Below, one piece after another: positions 1 through 5,383 of a stretch of 5,601 bases of DNA. The notes below the pieces were generated by a model. The model was not told where the DNA came from. It ran no database searches and saw only the letters and a program-made list of their open reading frames with translations. This DNA comes from Lachnospiraceae bacterium (GTDB taxonomy: Bacteria; Bacillota_A; Clostridia; Lachnospirales; Lachnospiraceae). The stretch is taken from NCBI GenBank assembly GCA_017958245.1, contig JAGDDC010000211.1, positions 1 through 5,601 of the forward strand, written 5' to 3'. The position numbers and the translations under genes are program-made. Numbering within the stretch: position 1 is the stretch's first letter; each line of letters starts with the position of its first letter.

Positions 1-1032
1 ATAAAGAAGCTCGTGGATGAGTCGGACAGCGTGATGCTACACGGCTACACCTCGGCGCAGGGCGATCCGAAGGTGAGGAAGGCGGTCTCAGACTATATAA
101 ACACGACATTTGGCACGAACATAAGTCCCGACTGCATATATATGACGGTCGGCGCGGCTGCTTCGCTTGCCATATCCATAAGGGCGCTCGCCTGCGACGG
201 TGACGAGTTCATAGCTTTCGCCCCCTTCTTCCCCGAGTACAGAGTGTTCGTGGAGGCTGCAGGCTGCAAACTTGTCGCGGTCAAGCCTGAGGATGTGACC
301 TTCCAGATCGACTTTGACTGCTTTGAGAAGTCGATCACGGAGAGGACCAAGGGAGTCATCGTAAACTCCCCGAACAACCCCTCAGGAGTTGTGCTCTCAA
401 AGGCTACGATCGAGAAGCTCTGCGGGATACTTAAAGAGAGAGAGGCCCGCTACGGTCATCCGATCTATCTGATCGCAGACGAGCCATACAGGGAGCTCGT
501 GTACGACGATATCGAGGTGCCTTACCTCATGAATTATTATGACAACACTATAGTCGGTTATTCCTTCAGTAAGTCGCTTTCGCTCCCCGGCGAGCGTATA
601 GGCTATATCGCGGTATCAAACCGCATGAAGGATATGGAGGACGTGTACGCCGCGATCTGCGGAGCGGGCAGGGCACTCGGGTATGTCTGCGCGCCGAGCC
701 TCTTCCAGAGAGTTGCCGCTGCATGTCTCGGAAAGACAGCTGACATAAGCGCTTACAGGGAAAACCGCGACCTGCTCTATGACGGGCTTGAATCATTTGG
801 CTTTGACTGTGTACACCCCGACGGCGCCTTCTACCTGTTTGTGAAGTCGCCCATCGATGACGCGGGTGAGTTCTGCGAGAGAGCAAAGAAGTATGAGCTC
901 CTCCTCGTGCCCGGCGACAGCTTCGGGTGTCCGGGATATGTCCGCATAGCATATTGCGTGACAAAGAAAATGATAGAGGACTCGCTCCCCGCATTCGGGA
1001 AGCTCGCAGAGGAGTTCGGACTTAAAAAATAA
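1..1032 (+). CDS. PLP-dependent class I/II aminotransferase, 5'-truncated by the window edge
   Basis: Fold-type I pyridoxal-phosphate aminotransferase, cytosolic, moving an amino group between an amino acid and a 2-oxo acid. The frame is open from base 1, so the true start lies off the left edge; 343 residues are visible against about 390-400 for the family, so roughly 50 N-terminal residues are missing. A GTG at 13 is an internal Val, not a start. Visible family marks: the YTSAQGDPKVRKAV substrate-loop region near the visible start, PNNPSG (bases 370-387), ADEPY with cofactor-contacting Asp and Tyr (475-489), and SFSKSLSLPGERIGY whose Lys (codon 571-573) should form the Schiff base. The Arg in GYVRIAY near the C-terminus is the likely carboxylate-binding Arg. 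It is followed after 14 bases by rlmH, so the two are probably cotranscribed. The class is certain; the substrate (aspartate, aromatic or other) cannot be read from the sequence. Confidence 0.93.
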   Translation: MKKLVDESDSVMLHGYTSAQGDPKVRKAVSDYINTTFGTNISPDCIYMTVGAAASLAISIRALACDGDEFIAFAPFFPEYRVFVEAAGCKLVAVKPEDVTFQIDFDCFEKSITERTKGVIVNSPNNPSGVVLSKATIEKLCGILKEREARYGHPIYLIADEPYRELVYDDIEVPYLMNYYDNTIVGYSFSKSLSLPGERIGYIAVSNRMKDMEDVYAAICGAGRALGYVCAPSLFQRVAAACLGKTADISAYRENRDLLYDGLESFGFDCVHPDGAFYLFVKSPIDDAGEFCERAKKYELLLVPGDSFGCPGYVRIAYCVTKKMIEDSLPAFGKLAEEFGLKK

Positions 1033-1046
1033 GGATCAGAGCAGAT

Positions 1047-1526
1047 ATGAGGATAGAGATACTGTGTGTGGGCAAGATCAAGGAAGACTTCTTTGCCAAA
1101 GCGATAGCCGAGTATTCGAAGAGGATCGGTAAATACTGCAGGCTCACTATCACGGAAGTCACCGATGAGAAGACTCCGGACGGCGCGGGAGAGGCGATCA
1201 ACGCTCAGATCCTGAAAAAAGAGGGCGAGAGGATACTCGGGAAGCTGCGAGAGGAGACGTTCCCCGTGGCGCTTGCGATCGAGGGCAAGGATATGTCCTC
1301 GACCGAACTCGCAGGATTTGTCACTGACCTGATGAACAGCGGCAAGAGCGACATAACCTTCATCATAGGGGGCAGCCTCGGGCTTGACAGCGCAGTCCTT
1401 GACAGAGCAAAACTGAAGCTTAGTTTTTCGCGGATGACCTTCCCTCACCAGCTCATGAGGATCATACTTTTAGAGCAGGTGTACAGGGCATTCAAGATCA
1501 TCAACAACGAACCGTATCATAAGTAG
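1047..1526 (+). CDS. rlmH: RlmH, 23S rRNA (pseudouridine-1915-N3)-methyltransferase
   Basis: SPOUT-class, SAM-dependent methyltransferase that adds a methyl group to N3 of pseudouridine 1915 (E. coli numbering) in helix 69 of 23S rRNA, acting on the assembled ribosome as a homodimer. The 159-residue length is normal for the family and the protein is complete. Visible marks: N-terminal MRIEILCVGKIKE, the knot-region glycine motif FIIGGSLGL (residues 105-113), LSFSRMTFPHQLMR (125-138), EQVYRAFKI (143-151) and the conserved C-terminal PYHK. The start ATG is 14 bases after the aminotransferase stop. An AAGGA at 1031-1035 overlaps that stop codon and sits 11 bases from the ATG, rather far, so translation may be coupled to the upstream gene. 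No separate promoter fits in the gap. A strong terminator follows 19 bases after the stop. Confidence 0.97.
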   Translation: MRIEILCVGKIKEDFFAKAIAEYSKRIGKYCRLTITEVTDEKTPDGAGEAINAQILKKEGERILGKLREETFPVALAIEGKDMSSTELAGFVTDLMNSGKSDITFIIGGSLGLDSAVLDRAKLKLSFSRMTFPHQLMRIILLEQVYRAFKIINNEPYHK

Positions 1527-1545
1527 TGAGAGCGGTCAGCTCGTA

Positions 1546-1575
1546 AAGAAAAGCATCCCGAGGGATGCTTTTCTT
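1546..1575. terminator. Bidirectional intrinsic terminator between convergent genes
   Basis: Two perfectly complementary 14-base arms, 1546-1559 and 1562-1575, are separated by only GA, so the RNA would fold with a CGAG loop closed by a 13-pair stem. The outer part of each arm is an A/G-rich run on the left and TTTTCTT on the right, so either strand gives a GC-containing stem ending in a U-rich tail. It lies 19 bases after the rlmH stop and 37 bases from the stop of the convergent dehydrogenase gene, which suits termination from both sides. Confidence 0.9.
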
Positions 1576-1612
1576 GGTTCTATGTCAGTTTTCAATTCTG
1601 CACGGACGATTC

Positions 1613-2575
1613 TTATTTGGTGTAATCGTAGAAACCCTTGCCTGCGTTCACGCCTGTCTCGCCCTTGTCGATCTTCTCCTTGAGGAGCTTGCAGATCTTG
1701 TACTCGGTGCTGTTCTCATCCTTTGATCTGGGGTTCATGATGTGGATGTTGTAAGCAGTCTCGAGTCCAACGATATCGAGGATCTTGAAGGGGCCTGCGG
1801 GTGCGCCTGTAGCCAGCTGCCAGGTCAGGTCGATGGTCGCGGGGTCCGATACCTCATTTGCCCAGAGTGCCTGAGCTGCAGCGAGGAAAGGAACCAGCAT
1901 CGAATTGAGGATATAACCGGGCTGCTCCTTGTGAAGCTGAAGCGGAACCATATTGATCTCTGCTGCGAACTCAACAACCTTCTTGTAGATGTCCGCGTCG
2001 GTTCCGGGATGTCCCATGACCTCTGCCGTGTTGTTCTTCCAGATAGTATTTGCAAAATGAAGAGAAAGGTACTTTGCGGGTCTTCCGGTGTACTCTGCAA
2101 ATCTGCTGGGAAAAATGGTGGAAGAGTTGGTCACGAGGATAGTCTTCTCGGGAAGAAGGTCCTTCATCTGATTGTAAACTGCGATCTTTGCCTCGGGATC
2201 CTCGGACATCGACTCGATCACGATGTCTGCATCCGCAACAGCCTTCGCCATATCGATCTCGATATGAACGTTCTCTTCGAGGTTTTTCCTGCCTTCTGCA
2301 AGCAGCTCATCGATCTTCTCTGCAGTGATGCCATCCCATGTTTTGATCATTCCGCGAGGATAGAGCATCTTGCCCATAGGGTTTCCTATAAGCTTCTTTG
2401 CTCCCTCGAGATCGGCGAGCATCAGATCGCTGTAGCGCTTGATCTTAGGTTTGGTCCTCTCTATGGAACCTTCACTTCTGAGCCAGAAAGTAACATCATG
2501 TCCGGTGTAGGCACACATAAGACCGATCTGTGTACCGAGGACACCACCGCCTGCAACGGTAACCTTTTTCAACAT
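1613..2575 (-). CDS. 3-hydroxyacyl-CoA dehydrogenase family protein (NAD-binding, 3-hydroxybutyryl-CoA dehydrogenase-like)
   Basis: Probable cytosolic NAD(P)-dependent oxidoreductase interconverting a 3-hydroxyacyl-CoA and a 3-oxoacyl-CoA. The 320-residue protein has an N-terminal Rossmann domain (about 1-215, nucleotide loop GGGVLGTQIG at 9-18) and a C-terminal all-helical dimerisation domain starting at PGYILN (219-224) and ending in the typical GKGFYDY (312-318). Aligning by eye to clostridial Hbd, the catalytic Ser, His, Glu and Asn fall at S152, H173, E185 and N224, so the active-site set appears intact. It differs from classical Hbd (about 282 residues) by extra sequence around residues 35-100 and by HFANTIW where HFFNP is usual, so the substrate may not be acetoacetyl-CoA. 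L-gulonate 3-dehydrogenase or carnitine dehydrogenase-like members are alternatives. It stands alone, with no thiolase, crotonase or acyl-CoA dehydrogenase beside it. AAGGAGG 7 bases before the ATG fixes the start. Confidence 0.85.
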   Translation of the reverse strand: MLKKVTVAGGGVLGTQIGLMCAYTGHDVTFWLRSEGSIERTKPKIKRYSDLMLADLEGAKKLIGNPMGKMLYPRGMIKTWDGITAEKIDELLAEGRKNLEENVHIEIDMAKAVADADIVIESMSEDPEAKIAVYNQMKDLLPEKTILVTNSSTIFPSRFAEYTGRPAKYLSLHFANTIWKNNTAEVMGHPGTDADIYKKVVEFAAEINMVPLQLHKEQPGYILNSMLVPFLAAAQALWANEVSDPATIDLTWQLATGAPAGPFKILDIVGLETAYNIHIMNPRSKDENSTEYKICKLLKEKIDKGETGVNAGKGFYDYTK

Positions 2576-2582
2576 GTCTTTT

Positions 2583-2589
2583 CCTCCTT
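2583..2589 (-). promoter_or_regulatory. Shine-Dalgarno site of the dehydrogenase gene
   Basis: Read on the minus strand this is AAGGAGG, a perfect anti-16S match, with 7 bases between it and the ATG ending at 2575. It settles the start codon and predicts efficient translation. Confidence 0.9.
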
Positions 2590-2621
2590 GATTTAATTGA
2601 TAAGAAATTATCTACAATGAG

Positions 2622-2650
2622 ATTATACATGCAGCACTACGTGTAGTCAA
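2622..2650 (-). promoter_or_regulatory. Sigma-A type promoter of the dehydrogenase gene
   Basis: On the minus strand TTGACT (2645-2650) and TATAAT (2622-2627) are separated by exactly 17 bases (2628-2644), one base from full consensus. The predicted transcription start is near 2615, giving a leader of about 40 bases before the ATG. The promoter lies in the AT-rich 107-base gap behind the phosphorylase gene, so the dehydrogenase can be expressed independently of it. Confidence 0.9.
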
Positions 2651-2662
2651 TACAAAATTGTA
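2636..2662. promoter_or_regulatory. Two small palindromes over and upstream of the dehydrogenase -35 box (possible operator)
   Basis: ACTAC-GT-GTAGT (2636-2647) overlaps the spacer and half of the -35 box. TACAA-AA-TTGTA (2651-2662) abuts the -35 box on its upstream side. Each is a 12-base inverted repeat with 5-base arms. Their position would let a dimeric regulator compete with RNA polymerase. Arms this short occur by chance in AT-rich DNA, and neither matches an operator I recognise, so this is a suggestion only. Confidence 0.35.
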
Positions 2663-2682
2663 AATTACAGTAAGTTTAGACA

Positions 2683-5094
2683 CTAGATGGTGAGCGTGAC
2701 AGCGCAGACCGGACCGTTGCACAGAGGGATCAGGTCTCCGGAGACGGGCTTGCCGTCTACAGTGAGTCCCTTTTCTTCGCCGCGGCGGACGGTGATCTCA
2801 TAGCGCGCGCCGCGGAAGGTGCGGCATGTAGTGAAGCCGTCCATGGTGTCGGGCAGGCAGGGATGGATCCGGAGTCCATCGTAGTCGGGACAAATGCCCA
2901 GAATACCCTGACTGACAGCGACGAACGACCAAGCTGCGGTACCTGTGAGCCAGGAGTTCTTCGCCTCGCCGTAGTTTTTGGCGTCGCGGCCTGCGATGGT
3001 CTGGCTGTAGCAGTAAGGCTCGGTCTTGTGGATCTCACTCTTGTCCTCAATATAGGCAGGCGCGTTTCTCGTATACAGGTCAAATGCGCTGTTGCCGTCG
3101 CCCACCGTACAGAAAGCCAGTGTGACCCAGGGGTTGTTGTGGCAGAACACGGAACCGTTCTCCTTGTATCCCGGAGGATATGAGGAGATCTCGCCGAGAT
3201 AATCCCGGTAGGTCGTATAGCAGGGGTGCAATACTTCCAATCCGAACTCGTTGCCCAGGTGCTTTAAGGCTGATGCAAGCGCTTTCTCACCGAATTCTTT
3301 GCCGCCGATGCCTGCCATTACGCAGAAGCCCTGCGGCTCTATGAAGATCTGACCTTCGTCGTTTTCATGGCTTCCGATGGGACGCTCAAATGCGTCATAG
3401 GCGCGGCGGAACCATTCGCCGTCCCAACCTGCGGTCTTTGCAGCGGTTTCAATCTCGTCCACGGCGGAGAGGACTGCATTTGCCTCGTCCGAAAGACCCA
3501 GACGTTTGATCAGCTCCGCATATTCCCTTCCGTATTTTACGAACATGCCCGCGATGAACACGCTCTCTGCCTTGCCGCTCTCAAAGTTGGAGCAGGTCTG
3601 GAAGCTCTCGCCGGGGGTATGGCTGAAGCAGTTCAGGTTCAAGCAGTCGTTCCAGTCCGCCCTTCCGATGAGGGGCAGTCCGTGCGGACCGCGATTGTTC
3701 ATGGTATAACCTACGCTTCGACGCAAATGCTCCAAAAGAGGCACTTCTGTGCCTTCCTCGTTGTTGAAGGGAGTAGGCACGTCAAGGATCGAGAAGTCGC
3801 CGGTCTCACGGATATAGGCGCATGTGCACGCCACAAGCCACAGGGGATCGTCGTTGAAGCCCGAGCCCACGTCGGCGTTGCCCCGCTTGTCAAGGGGCTG
3901 ATACTGATGATAAGTGCTTCCGTCGGGGAACTGGATGGAAGCTATGTCGATGATGCGCTCTCTGGCGCGGTCAGGGATCAGGTGGACGAATCCGAGGAGA
4001 TCCTGACAGCTGTCGCGGAATCCCATGCCTCGTCCCATGCCGCTCTCATAGTAAGAAGCGCTTCGGCTCATGTTGAAGGTCACCATGCACTGATACTGGT
4101 TCCATATGTTTACCATACGATCAAGCTTTTCTTCGCCGCTCTTCACCGTGAACCTGCCGAGGAGTCCGGTCCAGTATTCCCTAAGCTCGTCAAAGGCCCT
4201 GTCAAATTGTTCGACAGTGTTAAAAGCTTCAAGCATTGCATGAGCTTTTGTTTTGTTGATGACACCGGGTGAGGTGAACTTCTCATCCTGAGGGTTCTCA
4301 ACATAACCAAGGCGGAACAGGAACGTCTCGGATCCGCCGGGTTTCAGAACAAGGTCCATGCGCAGGGCTGCGATCGGTGCCCATCCCGATGCGACACTGT
4401 TATAGGAAGTGCGTTCGCCGACAGCCGCGGGGTCGCTCCAGCCGCGGAACCTTCCAAGGAAGGTGTCTCTATCGGTGTCGTAACCGCAGGTCTTCGCATT
4501 TACGGAATAGAAAGCGTAGTGATCCCTGCGCTCTCTGTATTCGGTCTTGTGATAGACGGTGCTTCCTTCGATCTCGACCTCGCCGATATTCCAGTTGCGC
4601 TGGAAGTTCGTGGCGTCATCCACAGCGTTCCAGAGGCACCATTCAACTGCGCCGTATACCGTCAGATGTTTTTCTTCTTTAGAATTGTTTGTCAGCGTGA
4701 GCTTCTGAAGCTCCATCGGCTTGCCGATGGGCACCATGACAGTTAGTGAAGCATCTACTCCCTGCTTTGATCCTTCAAACACGGAATATCCGAGCCCGTG
4801 GCGGCAACGGTAGCTGTCCAAGGGCGTCTTTGCAGGCAGGAAAGCCGGACTCCACACTGTATCGCCGTCACAGATATAGAAACAACGTCCGCCGTCGTCG
4901 TGGGGTACGTTGTTGTAGCGAAAACGCGTGATGCGTCGCAGCTTTGCGTCGCGGTAAAATGTATAGCCGCCGCAGGTGTTGGAGATCAAAGAGAAAAACC
5001 CCTCGCTGCCGAGGTAATTGATCCAGGGCTGAGGCGTGTCGGGGCGGGTGATCACGTATTCGCGCGCATTGTCGTCAAAATAGCCATATCGCAT
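2683..5094 (-). CDS. cbp: Cellobiose phosphorylase (GH94)
   Basis: Inverting phosphorylase: cellobiose + phosphate to alpha-D-glucose 1-phosphate + D-glucose, in the cytosol (no signal peptide), saving ATP in use of imported cellobiose. At 803 residues it is full length (known enzymes about 810-820). Expected domains: beta-sandwich (about 1-270), linker helices (271-310), (alpha/alpha)6 catalytic barrel (311-735), C-terminal beta domain (736-803). The N-terminus (FDDNAREYVIT, PWINYLGSE), MVNIWNQYQCMVTFNMSRSA (327-346) and GLPLIGRADWNDCLNLNCFS (472-491) are those of cellobiose rather than chitobiose phosphorylases. Catalytic acid is D480 (RADWND), equivalent to Asp490 of the Cellvibrio gilvus enzyme; the likely phosphate ligands R360 (GMGFRD), H652 (FCHNN) and T717 (WLTGTA) are all present. 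The start is supported by AAGAGG 6 bases upstream. It is divergent from a LacI-type gene sharing its operator motif. No sugar transporter is visible in the window, and no clear terminator follows the stop. Confidence 0.96.
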   Translation of the reverse strand: MRYGYFDDNAREYVITRPDTPQPWINYLGSEGFFSLISNTCGGYTFYRDAKLRRITRFRYNNVPHDDGGRCFYICDGDTVWSPAFLPAKTPLDSYRCRHGLGYSVFEGSKQGVDASLTVMVPIGKPMELQKLTLTNNSKEEKHLTVYGAVEWCLWNAVDDATNFQRNWNIGEVEIEGSTVYHKTEYRERRDHYAFYSVNAKTCGYDTDRDTFLGRFRGWSDPAAVGERTSYNSVASGWAPIAALRMDLVLKPGGSETFLFRLGYVENPQDEKFTSPGVINKTKAHAMLEAFNTVEQFDRAFDELREYWTGLLGRFTVKSGEEKLDRMVNIWNQYQCMVTFNMSRSASYYESGMGRGMGFRDSCQDLLGFVHLIPDRARERIIDIASIQFPDGSTYHQYQPLDKRGNADVGSGFNDDPLWLVACTCAYIRETGDFSILDVPTPFNNEEGTEVPLLEHLRRSVGYTMNNRGPHGLPLIGRADWNDCLNLNCFSHTPGESFQTCSNFESGKAESVFIAGMFVKYGREYAELIKRLGLSDEANAVLSAVDEIETAAKTAGWDGEWFRRAYDAFERPIGSHENDEGQIFIEPQGFCVMAGIGGKEFGEKALASALKHLGNEFGLEVLHPCYTTYRDYLGEISSYPPGYKENGSVFCHNNPWVTLAFCTVGDGNSAFDLYTRNAPAYIEDKSEIHKTEPYCYSQTIAGRDAKNYGEAKNSWLTGTAAWSFVAVSQGILGICPDYDGLRIHPCLPDTMDGFTTCRTFRGARYEITVRRGEEKGLTVDGKPVSGDLIPLCNGPVCAVTLTI

Positions 5095-5100
5095 AAGAGA

Positions 5101-5106
5101 CCTCTT
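5101..5106 (-). promoter_or_regulatory. Shine-Dalgarno site of the cellobiose phosphorylase gene
   Basis: Minus-strand AAGAGG with 6 bases before the ATG ending at 5094. The MRYGYFDD start it selects matches the N-terminus of known cellobiose phosphorylases, so the start is secure. Confidence 0.8.
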
Positions 5107-5129
5107 TTCTAAATGAACATATTCAACAA

Positions 5130-5143
5130 TGAAAACGATTTAG
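5130..5143 (+). promoter_or_regulatory. LacI-family operator-like site A (cellobiose phosphorylase promoter)
   Basis: TGAAAACGATTTAG, one of three copies in this gap of the motif YGAAAWCGATTNAG with a central CG. It starts 10 bases downstream of the proposed phosphorylase -10 box, so a bound repressor would block initiation or early elongation. The left half also matches the CcpA cre half-site (TGAAANCG), so catabolite repression is an alternative or additional reading; the right half fits cre less well. Confidence 0.7.
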
Positions 5144-5153
5144 ATACAAATAT

Positions 5154-5182
5154 AACATATAGTAAATTTGCACATTTGTAAA
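5154..5182 (-). promoter_or_regulatory. Probable promoter of the cellobiose phosphorylase gene
   Basis: On the minus strand TTTACA (5177-5182) and TATGTT (5154-5159) have a 17-base spacer. The transcription start would be near 5147, leaving a leader of about 50 bases. Both boxes depart from consensus and the surroundings are AT-rich, so other -10 registers a few bases away are possible. A weaker promoter would fit a gene that is induced. Confidence 0.55.
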
Positions 5183-5204
5183 GAGCAATATTCACATTTC
5201 TTAA
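5171..5204. repeat. Direct repeat of CACATTT spaced 22 bases, at the phosphorylase -35 region
   Basis: CACATTTGTAAA (5171-5182) and CACATTTCTTAA (5193-5204) agree at 10 of 12 positions and begin 22 bases apart, about two helical turns. The first copy overlaps the proposed -35 box of the phosphorylase gene and the second is upstream of it, as for an activator site. It could equally be chance in an AT-rich stretch. Confidence 0.35.
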
Positions 5205-5227
5205 AAACATTGCAAAAAAAATAGGGG

Positions 5228-5256
5228 TTGACGAGAGCGATAGGACGATGTATAAT
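5228..5256 (+). promoter_or_regulatory. Sigma-A type promoter of the LacI-family regulator gene
   Basis: TTGACG (5228-5233) and TATAAT (5251-5256) are separated by exactly 17 bases, one base from consensus. The predicted transcription start is about 5263, giving a leader of about 120 bases. Operator-like site B begins 8 bases after the -10 box, right at the expected start of transcription. Confidence 0.88.
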
Positions 5257-5264
5257 ACAAACAT

Positions 5265-5278
5265 CGAAATCGATTAAG
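5265..5278 (+). promoter_or_regulatory. LacI-family operator-like site B (regulator promoter)
   Basis: CGAAATCGATTAAG, matching sites A and C at all 11 invariant positions of the shared motif, with AATCGATT as its symmetric core. It covers about +2 to +16 of the regulator transcript, the position expected for autorepression. Confidence 0.7.
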
Positions 5279-5320
5279 TATTGATTTTAGGGTTTTTGGA
5301 CAAAATTAGGATAAAAATGG

Positions 5321-5334
5321 CTGAATCGATTTCA
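5321..5334 (-). promoter_or_regulatory. LacI-family operator-like site C (in the regulator leader)
   Basis: On the minus strand TGAAATCGATTCAG. It agrees with sites A and B at 11 invariant positions and has the same AATCGATT core as B, in opposite orientation. Its centre is 56 bases from that of site B and it lies about 60 bases into the leader, so it may act as an auxiliary operator for looping or as a roadblock. Confidence 0.6.
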
Positions 5335-5351
5335 AAGCTTTACAGCTTTAC
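5334..5351. repeat. Tandem AGCTTTAC repeat that also forms a short hairpin
   Basis: AGCTTTAC occurs twice in direct succession (5336-5343, 5344-5351). The same bases give a 6-pair inverted repeat AAAGCT (5334-5339) and AGCTTT (5344-5349) around a TTAC loop. It lies in the regulator leader next to site C, about 20 bases before the Shine-Dalgarno site. There is no U-run after it, so it is not a terminator. Function unknown. Confidence 0.5.
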
Positions 5352-5383
5352 TTGAATAAAGAAGACGGAAAGGAAGGCGCAGA

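Noticed and set aside
831..1448. A 205-codon minus-strand open frame across the aminotransferase-rlmH junction
   Set aside because: It is antisense to two recognised genes, crosses their boundary and has no family motifs, so it is a chance open frame.
1742..2596. A 284-codon plus-strand open frame opposite the dehydrogenase gene
   Set aside because: It lies almost wholly antisense to a clearly recognisable dehydrogenase with its own ribosome binding site. Its product is cysteine-rich, low in motif content and resembles no family I know.
2591..2682. A Rex (redox repressor) operator before the dehydrogenase gene
   Set aside because: Rex often controls hbd genes in Clostridia, but I find no TTGTTAA-N4-TTAACAA-like palindrome; the nearby TACAA/TTGTA arms do not fit.
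3367..4272. A 301-codon plus-strand open frame opposite the phosphorylase gene
   Set aside because: It is antisense to the catalytic domain of a strongly conserved enzyme and its translation shows no known motif. High-GC third positions readily produce such frames.
2683..5094. Chitobiose phosphorylase, cellodextrin phosphorylase or cyclic glucan synthase as the GH94 assignment
   Set aside because: The length near 800 residues and near-continuous agreement with known cellobiose phosphorylases, as I recall their sequences, from the first residues to the last domain favour cellobiose. Cyclic glucan synthases are far longer.
5183..5227. GCAAT (5185-5189) and ATTGC (5209-5213) as a hairpin or terminator between the divergent promoters
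   Set aside because: The arms are only 5 bases with a 19-base loop, and divergent promoters need no terminator here.
5263..5383. A riboswitch in the regulator leader
   Set aside because: Apart from one 6-pair hairpin the leader shows no multi-helix architecture or known aptamer motif, and the operator copies account for part of it.
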